Shown: positions 7,238 through 14,781 of the stretch, piece by piece
How the letters are laid out: the number at the start of each line of letters is the position of its first letter
Position numbering within the stretch: position 1 is the stretch's first letter
Source of the DNA: Propionibacteriaceae bacterium UBA6122
Lineage (GTDB): Bacteria > Actinomycetota > Actinomycetes > Propionibacteriales > Propionibacteriaceae
DNA: 41,071 bases
Assembly: GCA_002428365.1 (NCBI GenBank)
Contig: DIVW01000024.1
Span: 1 to 41,071, forward strand
Direction: 5' to 3'
The notes under the pieces: model-generated
Databases searched by the model: none
What the model was told of the DNA's origin: nothing
The model's input: only the letters and a program-made list of their open reading frames with translations
Program-made: the position numbers and the translations under genes

Positions 7238-10105
7238 ATGACTGATTTTCTCTCCCGCCACCTTGGCGCAAATGCAAATGAGCAGCAGCAGATGCTGGGC
7301 TTGCTCGGCTACGACACCCTGGACCAGCTGATCGATGCTGTGGTCCCTGAGGGGATTCGACAAGCTGAACCGCTGAACCTCCCGCCGGCCCGCACCGAAG
7401 CGCAGGTGCAGCAACGGCTCAGTGAGCTCGCTGCCCGCAACCGACCCGGCACCGCGATGATCGGGTTGGGCTATCACCAGACGGTGACCCCACCGGCCAT
7501 CCGCCGTCTAGTGCTGGAGAATCCGGCCTGGTACACCGCCTACACCCCCTATCAGCCCGAGATCAGCCAAGGGCGACTCGAAGTGCTGGCCACCTTCCAG
7601 ACCATGATTTCTGACCTCACCGGGCTGCCGGTGGCTGGGGCCAGCCTGCTGGATGAGGCCACCGCGGTGGCCGAGGCGGTCTCGATGGCTCATCGGGCGA
7701 CCAAAGCCGGTGATCGGGTCGTCGTCGATTCCGGGCTATTGCCGCAGAGTCTGGCGGTGCTGCAAACCCGAGCAGGCGCTATCGGGATCGAAGTGAGCCC
7801 CGCCCAAGGCTCCTTGGTCGCGGCCGTCCGTGAACAGACCCCCTTCGCCGTGGTGGCCCAAGTTCCGGCTGCGGACGGACGCCTGGCTACCGCGGCCGAA
7901 CTCACCGAACTCGCCGAAGTGGTGCACGCCGGTGGTGGGCTGCTGATCGTGGCGGTGGATCTGCTGGCTTTGGCCTTGATCGGATCGACTGCCGAGTGGG
8001 GTGCTGACATCGCCGTGGGTTCGGCGCAGCGCTTCGGCGTCCCGTTGTTCTACGGCGGCCCGCACGCCGGCTTCCTGGCCGCCCGAGCCGGACTCGAACG
8101 CCAACTGCCCGGTCGGGTGGTCGGGTTGAGTAAGGACGCTGATGGGGTGCCGGCCTATCGGTTGGCCCTACAGACCCGCGAGCAACACATTCGGCGGGAG
8201 AAGGCGACCTCCAATATCTGCACCTCCCAGGTGCTGCTGGCCGTGGCCGCGGCCTTGTACGCGGTTCATCATGGTGCTGATGGGCTGACCCGCATTGCGA
8301 CGCAGATTCATCTTCAGACCAAACGGCTGGCGGCCGCCCTGGTGGCGGGTGGCTACCAGCTGGCTCAGGACAGCTTCTTCGACACCATCACGGTGGCCGT
8401 GCCTGGTCGTGGCCAAGAGCTGCTCGACTCGGCCAGGGCCGCTGGGCTGTACCTACGGCTGGTTGACGGCGATGCCGTCGGGCTGTCGATCGGTGAAGGC
8501 CTGGGCGAAGACGTGTTGGCCGGGGTTTGCGCCGTCTTTGGCGTCCCTGCGCCGACTGAGGCTGAGTATGGCGGGCTGAGCGATCACCGGCGGGTGGGGG
8601 AGTTCCTGACCCACCCGGCTTTCACCGCTTATCGCAGTGAGACCGAGTTCATGCGTTACCTGCGGACGCTGGCCGACCGCGATTTCGCGCTGGACAAGGG
8701 CATGATCCCGCTCGGCTCGTGCACCATGAAGCTCAACCCGGCCGCGGCCATGGAACCGATGAGTTACCCCGGTTTCGCTGCGCTGCACCCCTTTGTGCCG
8801 GCCGCCGAGGCAGCGGGCTATGCCGAGCTGATCAGTGAGTTGAGTGGCTGGCTGGCCGAAATCACCGGCTATGACGAAGTGAGCTTGCAGCCGAATGCCG
8901 GCAGCCAGGGTGAGTTTGCTGGCCTGATGGCGATTCGCTCCTGGCATCTGGCCAATGGTGATGGCGGCCGCAACATCTGCCTCATCCCAGCCTCAGCCCA
9001 CGGCACCAATGCCGCTTCCGCGGTGATGGCGGGGATGCGAGTGGTGGTCGTCAATACTGCGGGTGACGGCTCGGTCGACCTGCCCGATTTGCATGCCAAG
9101 ATCGCTCAACACCGCGATCAGCTCGCCGCGGCGATGATCACCTACCCCTCAACTCATGGAGTCTTCGAGGACACGATCTCCGAGATTTGCGACGCCGTCC
9201 ATGCTGTGGGCGGGCAGGTGTATGTCGATGGGGCGAACCTCAATGCGCTGCTCGGCCTGGCCCGTCCGGGTCGTTTCGGCGCGGACGTTAGCCATCTCAA
9301 TCTGCACAAGACCTTCGCCATCCCGCACGGCGGTGGCGGTCCCGGCGTTGGACCGGTGGCGGTACGTGCGCATTTGGCACCCTACCTGCCGAATCATCCG
9401 GTGGTGGCAGCTGGCCCGGACACCTCCTATGGCCCGGTGAGCGCGGCGCCTTTTGGCTCGGCCGGCGTGCTGCCGATCTCGTGGGCCTACATCGCGTTGA
9501 TGGGAGCTGAGGGGCTCAAAGCCTCCTCGACCGGCGCGATTTTGGCTGCCAACTACGTAGCGCGGCGGCTGAACGAGCACTATCCGGTGTTGTACACCGG
9601 TGCTGCGGGTTTGGTGGCCCATGAATGCATCGTCGACCTACGTGAGCTCACCAAGCGAAGTGGGGTTAGCGTGGACGATGTGGCCAAGCGCCTGATCGAT
9701 TTCGGCTTCCATGCGCCGACGATGAGTTTCCCGGTATCGGGCACGTTGATGATTGAACCGACTGAGTCCGAATCGAAGGCCGAACTCGATCGCTTCTGCG
9801 ACGCCATGATTCAGATTCGCGGCGAGCTGGACAAGGTGGCTGCCGGGGTGTGGCCAGCCGATGACAACCCGCTGCACAATGCGCCGCATCCCTACCTTCG
9901 CTTGGTGGCCGACGAATGGAGCCATCCGTACAGCCGGGAGCTGGCCGCCTTCCCGACCGGGCATCGTCGCGGACCGATTGCCTCCGGTGGCCGCGACAAG
10001 TACTGGCCGCCGGTTGCGCGTATCGACGGTGCCTACGGTGACCGCAATTTGGTGTGTACCTGTGGTCCGGTTACTTCCTACGACTCAGGAGCGGGCAAGG
10101 AGTAG
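7238..10105 (+). CDS. gcvP: glycine dehydrogenase (decarboxylating), glycine cleavage P protein
   Basis: A 955-aa PLP enzyme that decarboxylates glycine and passes the aminomethyl group to lipoyl-GcvH. It is the fused single-chain form: the N-terminal half starts with FLSRHLGANANEQQQMLGLLGY, and the catalytic C-terminal half has the PLP Lys in NLHKTFAIPHGGGGPG. The full length agrees with the family. No ribosome-binding site precedes ATG 7238; a TAGGTT box at 7222-7227 lies 10 nt upstream, so the mRNA leader may be absent or only a few bases. The 56-bp upstream gap is too short for a glycine riboswitch. The lpd gene of this window (23228-21828) may supply the L subunit. Confidence 0.98.
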   Translation: MTDFLSRHLGANANEQQQMLGLLGYDTLDQLIDAVVPEGIRQAEPLNLPPARTEAQVQQRLSELAARNRPGTAMIGLGYHQTVTPPAIRRLVLENPAWYTAYTPYQPEISQGRLEVLATFQTMISDLTGLPVAGASLLDEATAVAEAVSMAHRATKAGDRVVVDSGLLPQSLAVLQTRAGAIGIEVSPAQGSLVAAVREQTPFAVVAQVPAADGRLATAAELTELAEVVHAGGGLLIVAVDLLALALIGSTAEWGADIAVGSAQRFGVPLFYGGPHAGFLAARAGLERQLPGRVVGLSKDADGVPAYRLALQTREQHIRREKATSNICTSQVLLAVAAALYAVHHGADGLTRIATQIHLQTKRLAAALVAGGYQLAQDSFFDTITVAVPGRGQELLDSARAAGLYLRLVDGDAVGLSIGEGLGEDVLAGVCAVFGVPAPTEAEYGGLSDHRRVGEFLTHPAFTAYRSETEFMRYLRTLADRDFALDKGMIPLGSCTMKLNPAAAMEPMSYPGFAALHPFVPAAEAAGYAELISELSGWLAEITGYDEVSLQPNAGSQGEFAGLMAIRSWHLANGDGGRNICLIPASAHGTNAASAVMAGMRVVVVNTAGDGSVDLPDLHAKIAQHRDQLAAAMITYPSTHGVFEDTISEICDAVHAVGGQVYVDGANLNALLGLARPGRFGADVSHLNLHKTFAIPHGGGGPGVGPVAVRAHLAPYLPNHPVVAAGPDTSYGPVSAAPFGSAGVLPISWAYIALMGAEGLKASSTGAILAANYVARRLNEHYPVLYTGAAGLVAHECIVDLRELTKRSGVSVDDVAKRLIDFGFHAPTMSFPVSGTLMIEPTESESKAELDRFCDAMIQIRGELDKVAAGVWPADDNPLHNAPHPYLRLVADEWSHPYSRELAAFPTGHRRGPIASGGRDKYWPPVARIDGAYGDRNLVCTCGPVTSYDSGAGKE

Positions 10106-10109
10106 GGCG

Positions 10110-11183
10110 ATGCAGCAGCGGTGGCAGCAATTCTCCCAGCATCCGTTGGTGGCCCATCTGATCAGAGCAGTGAATCGGTTCAATGTCCGCGGTGGCAGCC
10201 AATTTGCGGCCGCGATTTCCTACTTCTCGGTGCTCTCCCTGGTGCCGGTACTGATGCTCGCCTTCTCCGGTCTAGGGCTGGCGCTCACGGTGATGGTTCC
10301 GGCGTCGTTGCAGTCGCTGGAGGATTGGCTCACTCAGAACCTGACTTCCTATGGCGAGCTTGGCGAAACCCTGGCAAACGTGGTGATCGGTGCCCTGGGC
10401 AACTGGGCAGCACTCGGCCTAGCTGGTTTCGCAATCGCTTTGTGGACCGGCGCCAGCTGGATCGGCAATCTGAAGCGGGCGAGCCGGGCGCTGATGCGTA
10501 CCGACTACGACGACCCGGGCGAGTCGCTACCGTTGCCCCTGGATCTGCTGGTGAACTTCGCCGCCTTGCTGGCGTTGTTCGGTGGCGTCGGGTTGAGCGC
10601 CGCGGCGACCATCGGGGCCACGACGCTGGGACAGGAACTTGGTCGTTGGCTCGGCCAGTCCGACGCCCCGGGCTGGGCCCTCGTGGTGCGGACGGTGAGC
10701 CTGCTGCTTTCGCTGGCGGTGGGCACCCTGCTGTTCTGGGGGATATTCCGCTGGTTTGCCCTCACTCCGGTGCGCAGCCGCCTGCTGTGGATTGGCGCCT
10801 TCGTCGGTGCGGTGGGGCTCACGGTGCTGTTGCTGGTGGCGAGCTACCTGATCGACGTGTTCTCCAAAAACGTCACCGCCTCGCTGTTCGGGCCGGTGAT
10901 AGTGCTGATGATCTTCCTGAACCTGTTCGCCACCCTGATTCTCTTTGTGGCGTCCTGGCTGGCCACCGCCGTTGCCCCTACTCCGCGGGCTGTCAGCCAC
11001 AGCGATCCGCCCGAACCGGTGCCAACCGAGCGCCGGCCGGGGGAGTTGTACGTGTCAGCGGAAGTCGCCAGGAAGTCGATGGGGTTTGGGCTGGGCGCTG
11101 GCTACACGATTGGCGCCGCCACCGGGCTCGGCCTCGGCGCCATCGCGGCCGCGACGCTGGCTTGGATCCGGCGCCGGGACTGA
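10110..11183 (+). CDS. YihY/UPF0761 (BrkB-like) inner-membrane protein
   Basis: A 357-aa integral membrane protein with about six hydrophobic segments and the family start region FNVRGGSQFAAAISYFSVLSLVPVL. Members were once called ribonuclease BN or BrkB, but nuclease activity is not supported and the role is unknown; some act in envelope or secretion phenotypes. ATG 10110 has AAGGAG (10097-10102) at 7-nt spacing, and only 4 bp separate it from the gcvP stop, so it is probably co-transcribed with gcvP. The C-terminal ~60 residues form a soluble linker and one last glycine-rich hydrophobic stretch. Its stop codon lies inside a strong stem-loop. Confidence 0.9.
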   Translation: MQQRWQQFSQHPLVAHLIRAVNRFNVRGGSQFAAAISYFSVLSLVPVLMLAFSGLGLALTVMVPASLQSLEDWLTQNLTSYGELGETLANVVIGALGNWAALGLAGFAIALWTGASWIGNLKRASRALMRTDYDDPGESLPLPLDLLVNFAALLALFGGVGLSAAATIGATTLGQELGRWLGQSDAPGWALVVRTVSLLLSLAVGTLLFWGIFRWFALTPVRSRLLWIGAFVGAVGLTVLLLVASYLIDVFSKNVTASLFGPVIVLMIFLNLFATLILFVASWLATAVAPTPRAVSHSDPPEPVPTERRPGELYVSAEVARKSMGFGLGAGYTIGAATGLGLGAIAAATLAWIRRRD

Positions 11184-11213
11184 TGCCACGGGCGCTGAGG
11201 GCCCGTGGCATCA
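11181..11213. terminator. 13-bp perfect stem-loop, bidirectional terminator between yihY and pfk
   Basis: TGATGCCACGGGC (11181-11193), a 7-nt loop, then its exact reverse complement (11201-11213). It begins at the yihY stop codon and ends 7 bp before the stop of the convergent PFK gene. There is no U-tract on either side, which is common in actinobacterial terminators. Confidence 0.8.
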
Positions 11214-11219
11214 CGTTGA

Positions 11220-12446
11220 TCAGTGTTCGGCAGGCGGGGCAGCCACCGGAGCTGGCTGACCGATCTTGGCCAGCAGTTCGACGTACCAGTCTTCGGTGAT
11301 GTCGAAGGGTTTGCCGCCCTTGATCCGATTGAAGGCGATGACGCTCAGCAGATCGTCGTTCTCCTCATCGTGACCGATAACCCCGGGAGTTCCCGCTAGG
11401 GCGGAATCCACCGCCAGATCGGTCATCGACCTGATCAGGGCACGGTCGAAGGCGTTGGCCGGAGCTGAGCGGGAGTAATAGCCCGACTTCTGCACCAGCA
11501 CCTTCTGGGCGTTGAGCATCTCAGCGAACTGCTTGCCGAACCAGGCACCGGGGTTGATTCGCTCCAACCGAACGTGGCCGAAAGCATCGCGGGCGACCTC
11601 CTGACCCTCGCGCTCCATCTCGGCAATGATGTCGGTCACGCCAGCGCCTTCGGAAAGGAAGATGTTGACGCAGCCGACCTCGTCCATCACCTTGCGCAGC
11701 CGAGCCGCCTCTTCGTCGATATCGAGGACGGCTTCGGGGACGAAGACCGCGTGGACGTCCCAGGCCTCCTGGCTCAATCCGATCTCCGGCAGCCAATCGA
11801 CGCTTTCAGTCCATTCGTGGTACTTGCGGGCGGTCGCGGCGGTGAGCCAGCCACAGTTGCGGCCCATCACTTCGTGAATGATCAGGATCCGACTGCCGGC
11901 GTTGTGTTCGGCCATCACGTTTTTGGCGAATCGGGCGCCCATTTCGGCAGCGGTGTCCGCGCCCAGCGACTGCCGGATTGGCACGATGTCGTTGTCGATG
12001 GTCTTGGGCAGCCCGACCACCGTCAGGCCGTAATCGTTCCTGGCAAGATAGGCGGCCAGATCGGCGGCAGTGGTGTTGGTGTCGTCGCCACCAATGGTGT
12101 GCAGCACCTCCACCCCGTCAGCCACCAGGCGGTCAGCAGCGACCTTGAGGGGATCCTCGCCCTCGGCCACCAGGCCCCGATTGACGAGGTCATTGGCATT
12201 GGTGAGCTTGACCCTGGAGTTCCCGATGGGGGATCCGCCGTACTCGTGGAGCAGCGCGGCCTTGGCCCGAATCCCCTCGGTGATGGTGAGGTAGTCGCCG
12301 GTCAGTAGCCCCTGGTATCCGTTGCGGTAGGCGATGATCTCGATCTCGGGCGCGACTTCGGTGTAGCGCTCGATTAGCCCGCCAATGGCAGACGAGAGAC
12401 ACGGGGCGAAACCGCCGGCGGTGAGCAGGGCGACTTTCTGGACCAT
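11220..12446 (-). CDS. phosphofructokinase, pyrophosphate-dependent type
   Basis: A 408-aa PFK that interconverts fructose 6-phosphate and fructose 1,6-bisphosphate. The phosphoryl-donor loop reads GGDDTN (ATP enzymes have GGDGS), and the catalytic loop is PKTIDND instead of the PGTIDND of ATP-type PFKs; together these mark PPi use in this family. IHEVMGRNCGWLTA is the sugar-phosphate-binding segment. A PPi-dependent PFK of similar size is known from Propionibacterium freudenreichii, where the reaction is reversible. It is convergent with yihY across a stem-loop, and divergent from the TadE/G-like gene. GGAG about 10 nt upstream of ATG 12446 serves as ribosome-binding site. The donor assignment is from residues, not assay. 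Confidence 0.92.
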   Translation of the reverse strand: MVQKVALLTAGGFAPCLSSAIGGLIERYTEVAPEIEIIAYRNGYQGLLTGDYLTITEGIRAKAALLHEYGGSPIGNSRVKLTNANDLVNRGLVAEGEDPLKVAADRLVADGVEVLHTIGGDDTNTTAADLAAYLARNDYGLTVVGLPKTIDNDIVPIRQSLGADTAAEMGARFAKNVMAEHNAGSRILIIHEVMGRNCGWLTAATARKYHEWTESVDWLPEIGLSQEAWDVHAVFVPEAVLDIDEEAARLRKVMDEVGCVNIFLSEGAGVTDIIAEMEREGQEVARDAFGHVRLERINPGAWFGKQFAEMLNAQKVLVQKSGYYSRSAPANAFDRALIRSMTDLAVDSALAGTPGVIGHDEENDDLLSVIAFNRIKGGKPFDITEDWYVELLAKIGQPAPVAAPPAEH

Positions 12447-12597
12447 CGTTTTTGGTCTCCAATCAGTGCATAGGGCCTTGTTACTGCGAGCTTACCGAGG
12501 ACTGTTGGGCCAAAGGTGTGGACAGCCGTGGTTTGGAACGCTCTTCAGTGAGCAGAATGGACCAGGTAGGGGTAGCCGTCGGCAGTGGGGGAGAGGC

Positions 12598-12990
12598 ATG
12601 GGGTCGCAGCGGGGAATGTCCTTGTCGCCGTTCATCGCGGTGCTGTTACCAGCACTGCTGGTGATGATTGGTCTGGTGGTCGACGGTGGCGCCCAGGCTG
12701 CGGCCGCCAACCGTGCCGAACGAGTAGCAGCCGCCGCGGCCCGCGCGGCCAGTGACGACACGGCCGCAGCCAGGCTCGCCGGCGGGCAGCTGAACGTCGC
12801 CCACGCCATCACAGTCGCTCAGCAGCGAGTGGCGGCCGAGACTGGCGTCAGCGCCCAGGTGAGCGTGCAGGGTGGCCAGATTCTGGTGCGGACGAAGGTG
12901 GTGACCGCCACCACCCTGCTGAATCTGATCGGCATCAACGAGTTGACCGCTACCGGTTCGGCCCAGGCTCAGTTGACTGCGGATCGCTGA
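12598..12990 (+). CDS. small TadE/TadG-like membrane protein
   Basis: A 130-aa protein with a short positive N-terminus, one hydrophobic segment (SPFIAVLLPALLVMIGLVVDG, residues ~9-30), then an Ala-rich soluble part exported outside the membrane. This layout and the motif DGGAQAAAANRAERVAAAAARAA resemble TadE/TadG pseudopilins of actinobacterial tad loci. No prepilin peptidase or tad ATPase gene is adjacent. ATG 12598 has a strong ribosome-binding site GGGGAGAGG immediately upstream. The 3' end overlaps the convergent aminotransferase gene by 22 bp. The role is inferred only from topology. Confidence 0.75.
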   Translation: MGSQRGMSLSPFIAVLLPALLVMIGLVVDGGAQAAAANRAERVAAAAARAASDDTAAARLAGGQLNVAHAITVAQQRVAAETGVSAQVSVQGGQILVRTKVVTATTLLNLIGINELTATGSAQAQLTADR

Positions 12991-14123
12991 GCTGATTCGA
13001 GGCTGGTCACCATCCGCGCGACGGCATCGCGGACTACCTCAGGTGAGCAGGCGAGGTTGATCCGGACCCACTGCCGATGTGTTGCGCCGAAGACGACGCC
13101 GGGGGAGAACGCGACCGATCCGTGCTCGCGGAAGTGCCGCGCCGGGTCGCCCAATCCAAGGCCAGAGCAGTCGACCCAGGCCAGATAGGTCCCAGGCCGG
13201 GGCTCATAGACCACCTTGGGCAGCTTTTCGGCGAGTTCGGCCTGCAATAGACGCTTGTTGGCGGCAACTTCGACCATCAGTTCGTCCACCCAATCCTGAG
13301 CGTGGGTGAGTGCAGCGGTGTGGGCGAGGTTGCCCAGGTGCCCTGCAGATTGCTGCGCCAGTGGCGGTAGCCCGTCAAGAACCTCAGTGGCTGCGGTGCC
13401 AGCGATAATCAACCCGGCTTTGAAGCCCGCAAGGTTCCAAGCCTTACCAGCCGAGGTGGCCACGACGGCATGCTCGCCGCCAGGCACTGAAAGCAGGGGG
13501 ACGAACTCGTGGCCCGGGTCAACCAGGCAGGCGTGAATTTCGTCGCTGATCACCTGGACGCCGTGGGTTTGGGCCAACGCCATGACCGCGCTGAGTTCCT
13601 CGCGGGTGTGCACGGTACCGGTGGGATTGTGCGGCGAACAGAGGAGGTAGGCCCGCGGCGCGGCTGGTCCGCTGAAGGCCTCCGCCAGCGCGTCCAGATC
13701 GAGGCGGCCTTCCGGGCTCAGCGGTGCCTCGACGATCTCGCGACCGTAGCCGCTGACCACCTGCCGGAAGGGTGTGTAGACCGGGGGATTGATCACCACC
13801 GCATCGCCGTGATTGGTGGTGGCCTCCAATACCGCCGAAATCGAGTTCATTACATCCCCGGCGCGGCGGACCTGGGTGTGGGGGTCAACCGTCCATCCCC
13901 AGCGGGTTTGCGCCATCGCGGCGAAAGCGACGGCGTAGTCGCCGCCATAGGGGTAGCCGGTGTCGCCACGCTCGCAGGCTTCCAGGACCACCTGCTGCAC
14001 CGCTGGATGCATCCGGGTATCCATCTCAGCGACCCATAGGGGGAGCACGTCTGCTGGGTAGAGCCGCCACTTCAGGCTGGCCCGTTGCCGGAGTTCCTCG
14101 AGCGGCACCGATAGCTTTGGCAT
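12969..14123 (-). CDS. MalY/PatB-family PLP aminotransferase (probable cystathionine beta-lyase)
   Basis: A 384-aa fold-type I PLP enzyme. The substrate-side motifs LPLWVAEMD and GYPYGG are characteristic of MalY/PatB, which cleaves cystathionine or related C-S compounds; SPHNPTG, SDEIHACLV and the Schiff-base Lys in SAGKAWNLAGFKAG follow in order. It could support methionine synthesis together with metX and metW elsewhere in the window, but the substrate is not settled by sequence. ATG 14123 lies exactly 6 nt after a TAGGCT -10 box, so the mRNA is probably leaderless. The 3' end overlaps the TadE/G-like gene tail to tail. Confidence 0.93.
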   Translation of the reverse strand: MPKLSVPLEELRQRASLKWRLYPADVLPLWVAEMDTRMHPAVQQVVLEACERGDTGYPYGGDYAVAFAAMAQTRWGWTVDPHTQVRRAGDVMNSISAVLEATTNHGDAVVINPPVYTPFRQVVSGYGREIVEAPLSPEGRLDLDALAEAFSGPAAPRAYLLCSPHNPTGTVHTREELSAVMALAQTHGVQVISDEIHACLVDPGHEFVPLLSVPGGEHAVVATSAGKAWNLAGFKAGLIIAGTAATEVLDGLPPLAQQSAGHLGNLAHTAALTHAQDWVDELMVEVAANKRLLQAELAEKLPKVVYEPRPGTYLAWVDCSGLGLGDPARHFREHGSVAFSPGVVFGATHRQWVRINLACSPEVVRDAVARMVTSLESAQRSAVN

Positions 14124-14157
14124 GGGTTCAGCCTAGCTGCCCGGCTAGGCTGGATTC
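14124..14157. promoter_or_regulatory. divergent leaderless promoters arranged as an inverted repeat
   Basis: AGCCTAGC (14130-14137), 6 nt, GCTAGGCT (14144-14151) form a perfect 8-bp inverted repeat. Each arm carries a TAGGCT -10 box for one strand, and each box lies exactly 6 nt from an ATG: 14158 on plus, 14123 on minus. The -35 region of each promoter would fall over the start codon of the opposite gene, so the two promoters probably cannot be used at once. Confidence 0.7.
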
Positions 14158-14781
14158 ATGGCTCGCTACTACGACGTCCATCCGCAAAATCCGCAGCCGC
14201 GCACCTTGGTGCAGGTCGCTGAGCTGATCGCAGCGGGTGGGCTGATTGCCTATCCGACCGACTCTGGCTACGCGCTGGGCTGCAAACTGGGCAACCGGGA
14301 GGGCTTGGAGCGGATTAGGTCGATTCGGCGCCTCGATGATCGCCACCATTTCACCCTGGTCTGCAGCGAGTTCGCCCAGTTGGGTCAATACGTGCAGATG
14401 GACAACGACGTGTTTCGAGCGGTGAAGGCCGCCACCCCAGGGCCATACACCTTCATTCTGAAGGCCACCAGGGAAGCGCCGAAAGTGATGTTGCACCCAA
14501 AGAAGAAGACCGTTGGGGTGCGCCTGCCGGACCACACGACGGCGTTGGAGTTGCTCAAGGTGCTCGGGGAGCCGTTGATGAGTTCGACGCTGATGTTGCC
14601 CGAAGCCGTCGATCCGCTCACTGAGGGGTGGGTGGTTGATTCCGAAGTCGGCAACCTGATCGATGCGGTGCTCGACTCCGGCGATTGCGGCCTGGAACCA
14701 ACCACCATTGTGGATCTGTCGGACGATGAGCCGAAGATCCTGCGCTACGGGGCCGGGGACGCTGCCGCATTTGAGTCCTGA
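14158..14781 (+). CDS. YciO-type Sua5/YrdC family protein
   Basis: A 207-aa YrdC-fold protein. The conserved core is GLIAYPTDSGYALGC, followed by IRSIRR (nucleotide-binding basic patch) and HHFTLVC, and later PGPYTFILKAT and the K-T-VGVRLPDH segment. Sua5/TsaC make threonylcarbamoyl-AMP for the t6A tRNA modification; this protein is the shorter YciO branch (PTDSGYALG and not the TsaC-type PTET-GLG), whose activity is weaker or uncertain. It starts without a ribosome-binding site, 6 nt after TAGGCT (14146-14151), indicating a leaderless mRNA. Its 3' end overlaps the convergent giant activase gene by 37 bp. Confidence 0.9.
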   Translation: MARYYDVHPQNPQPRTLVQVAELIAAGGLIAYPTDSGYALGCKLGNREGLERIRSIRRLDDRHHFTLVCSEFAQLGQYVQMDNDVFRAVKAATPGPYTFILKATREAPKVMLHPKKKTVGVRLPDHTTALELLKVLGEPLMSSTLMLPEAVDPLTEGWVVDSEVGNLIDAVLDSGDCGLEPTTIVDLSDDEPKILRYGAGDAAAFES

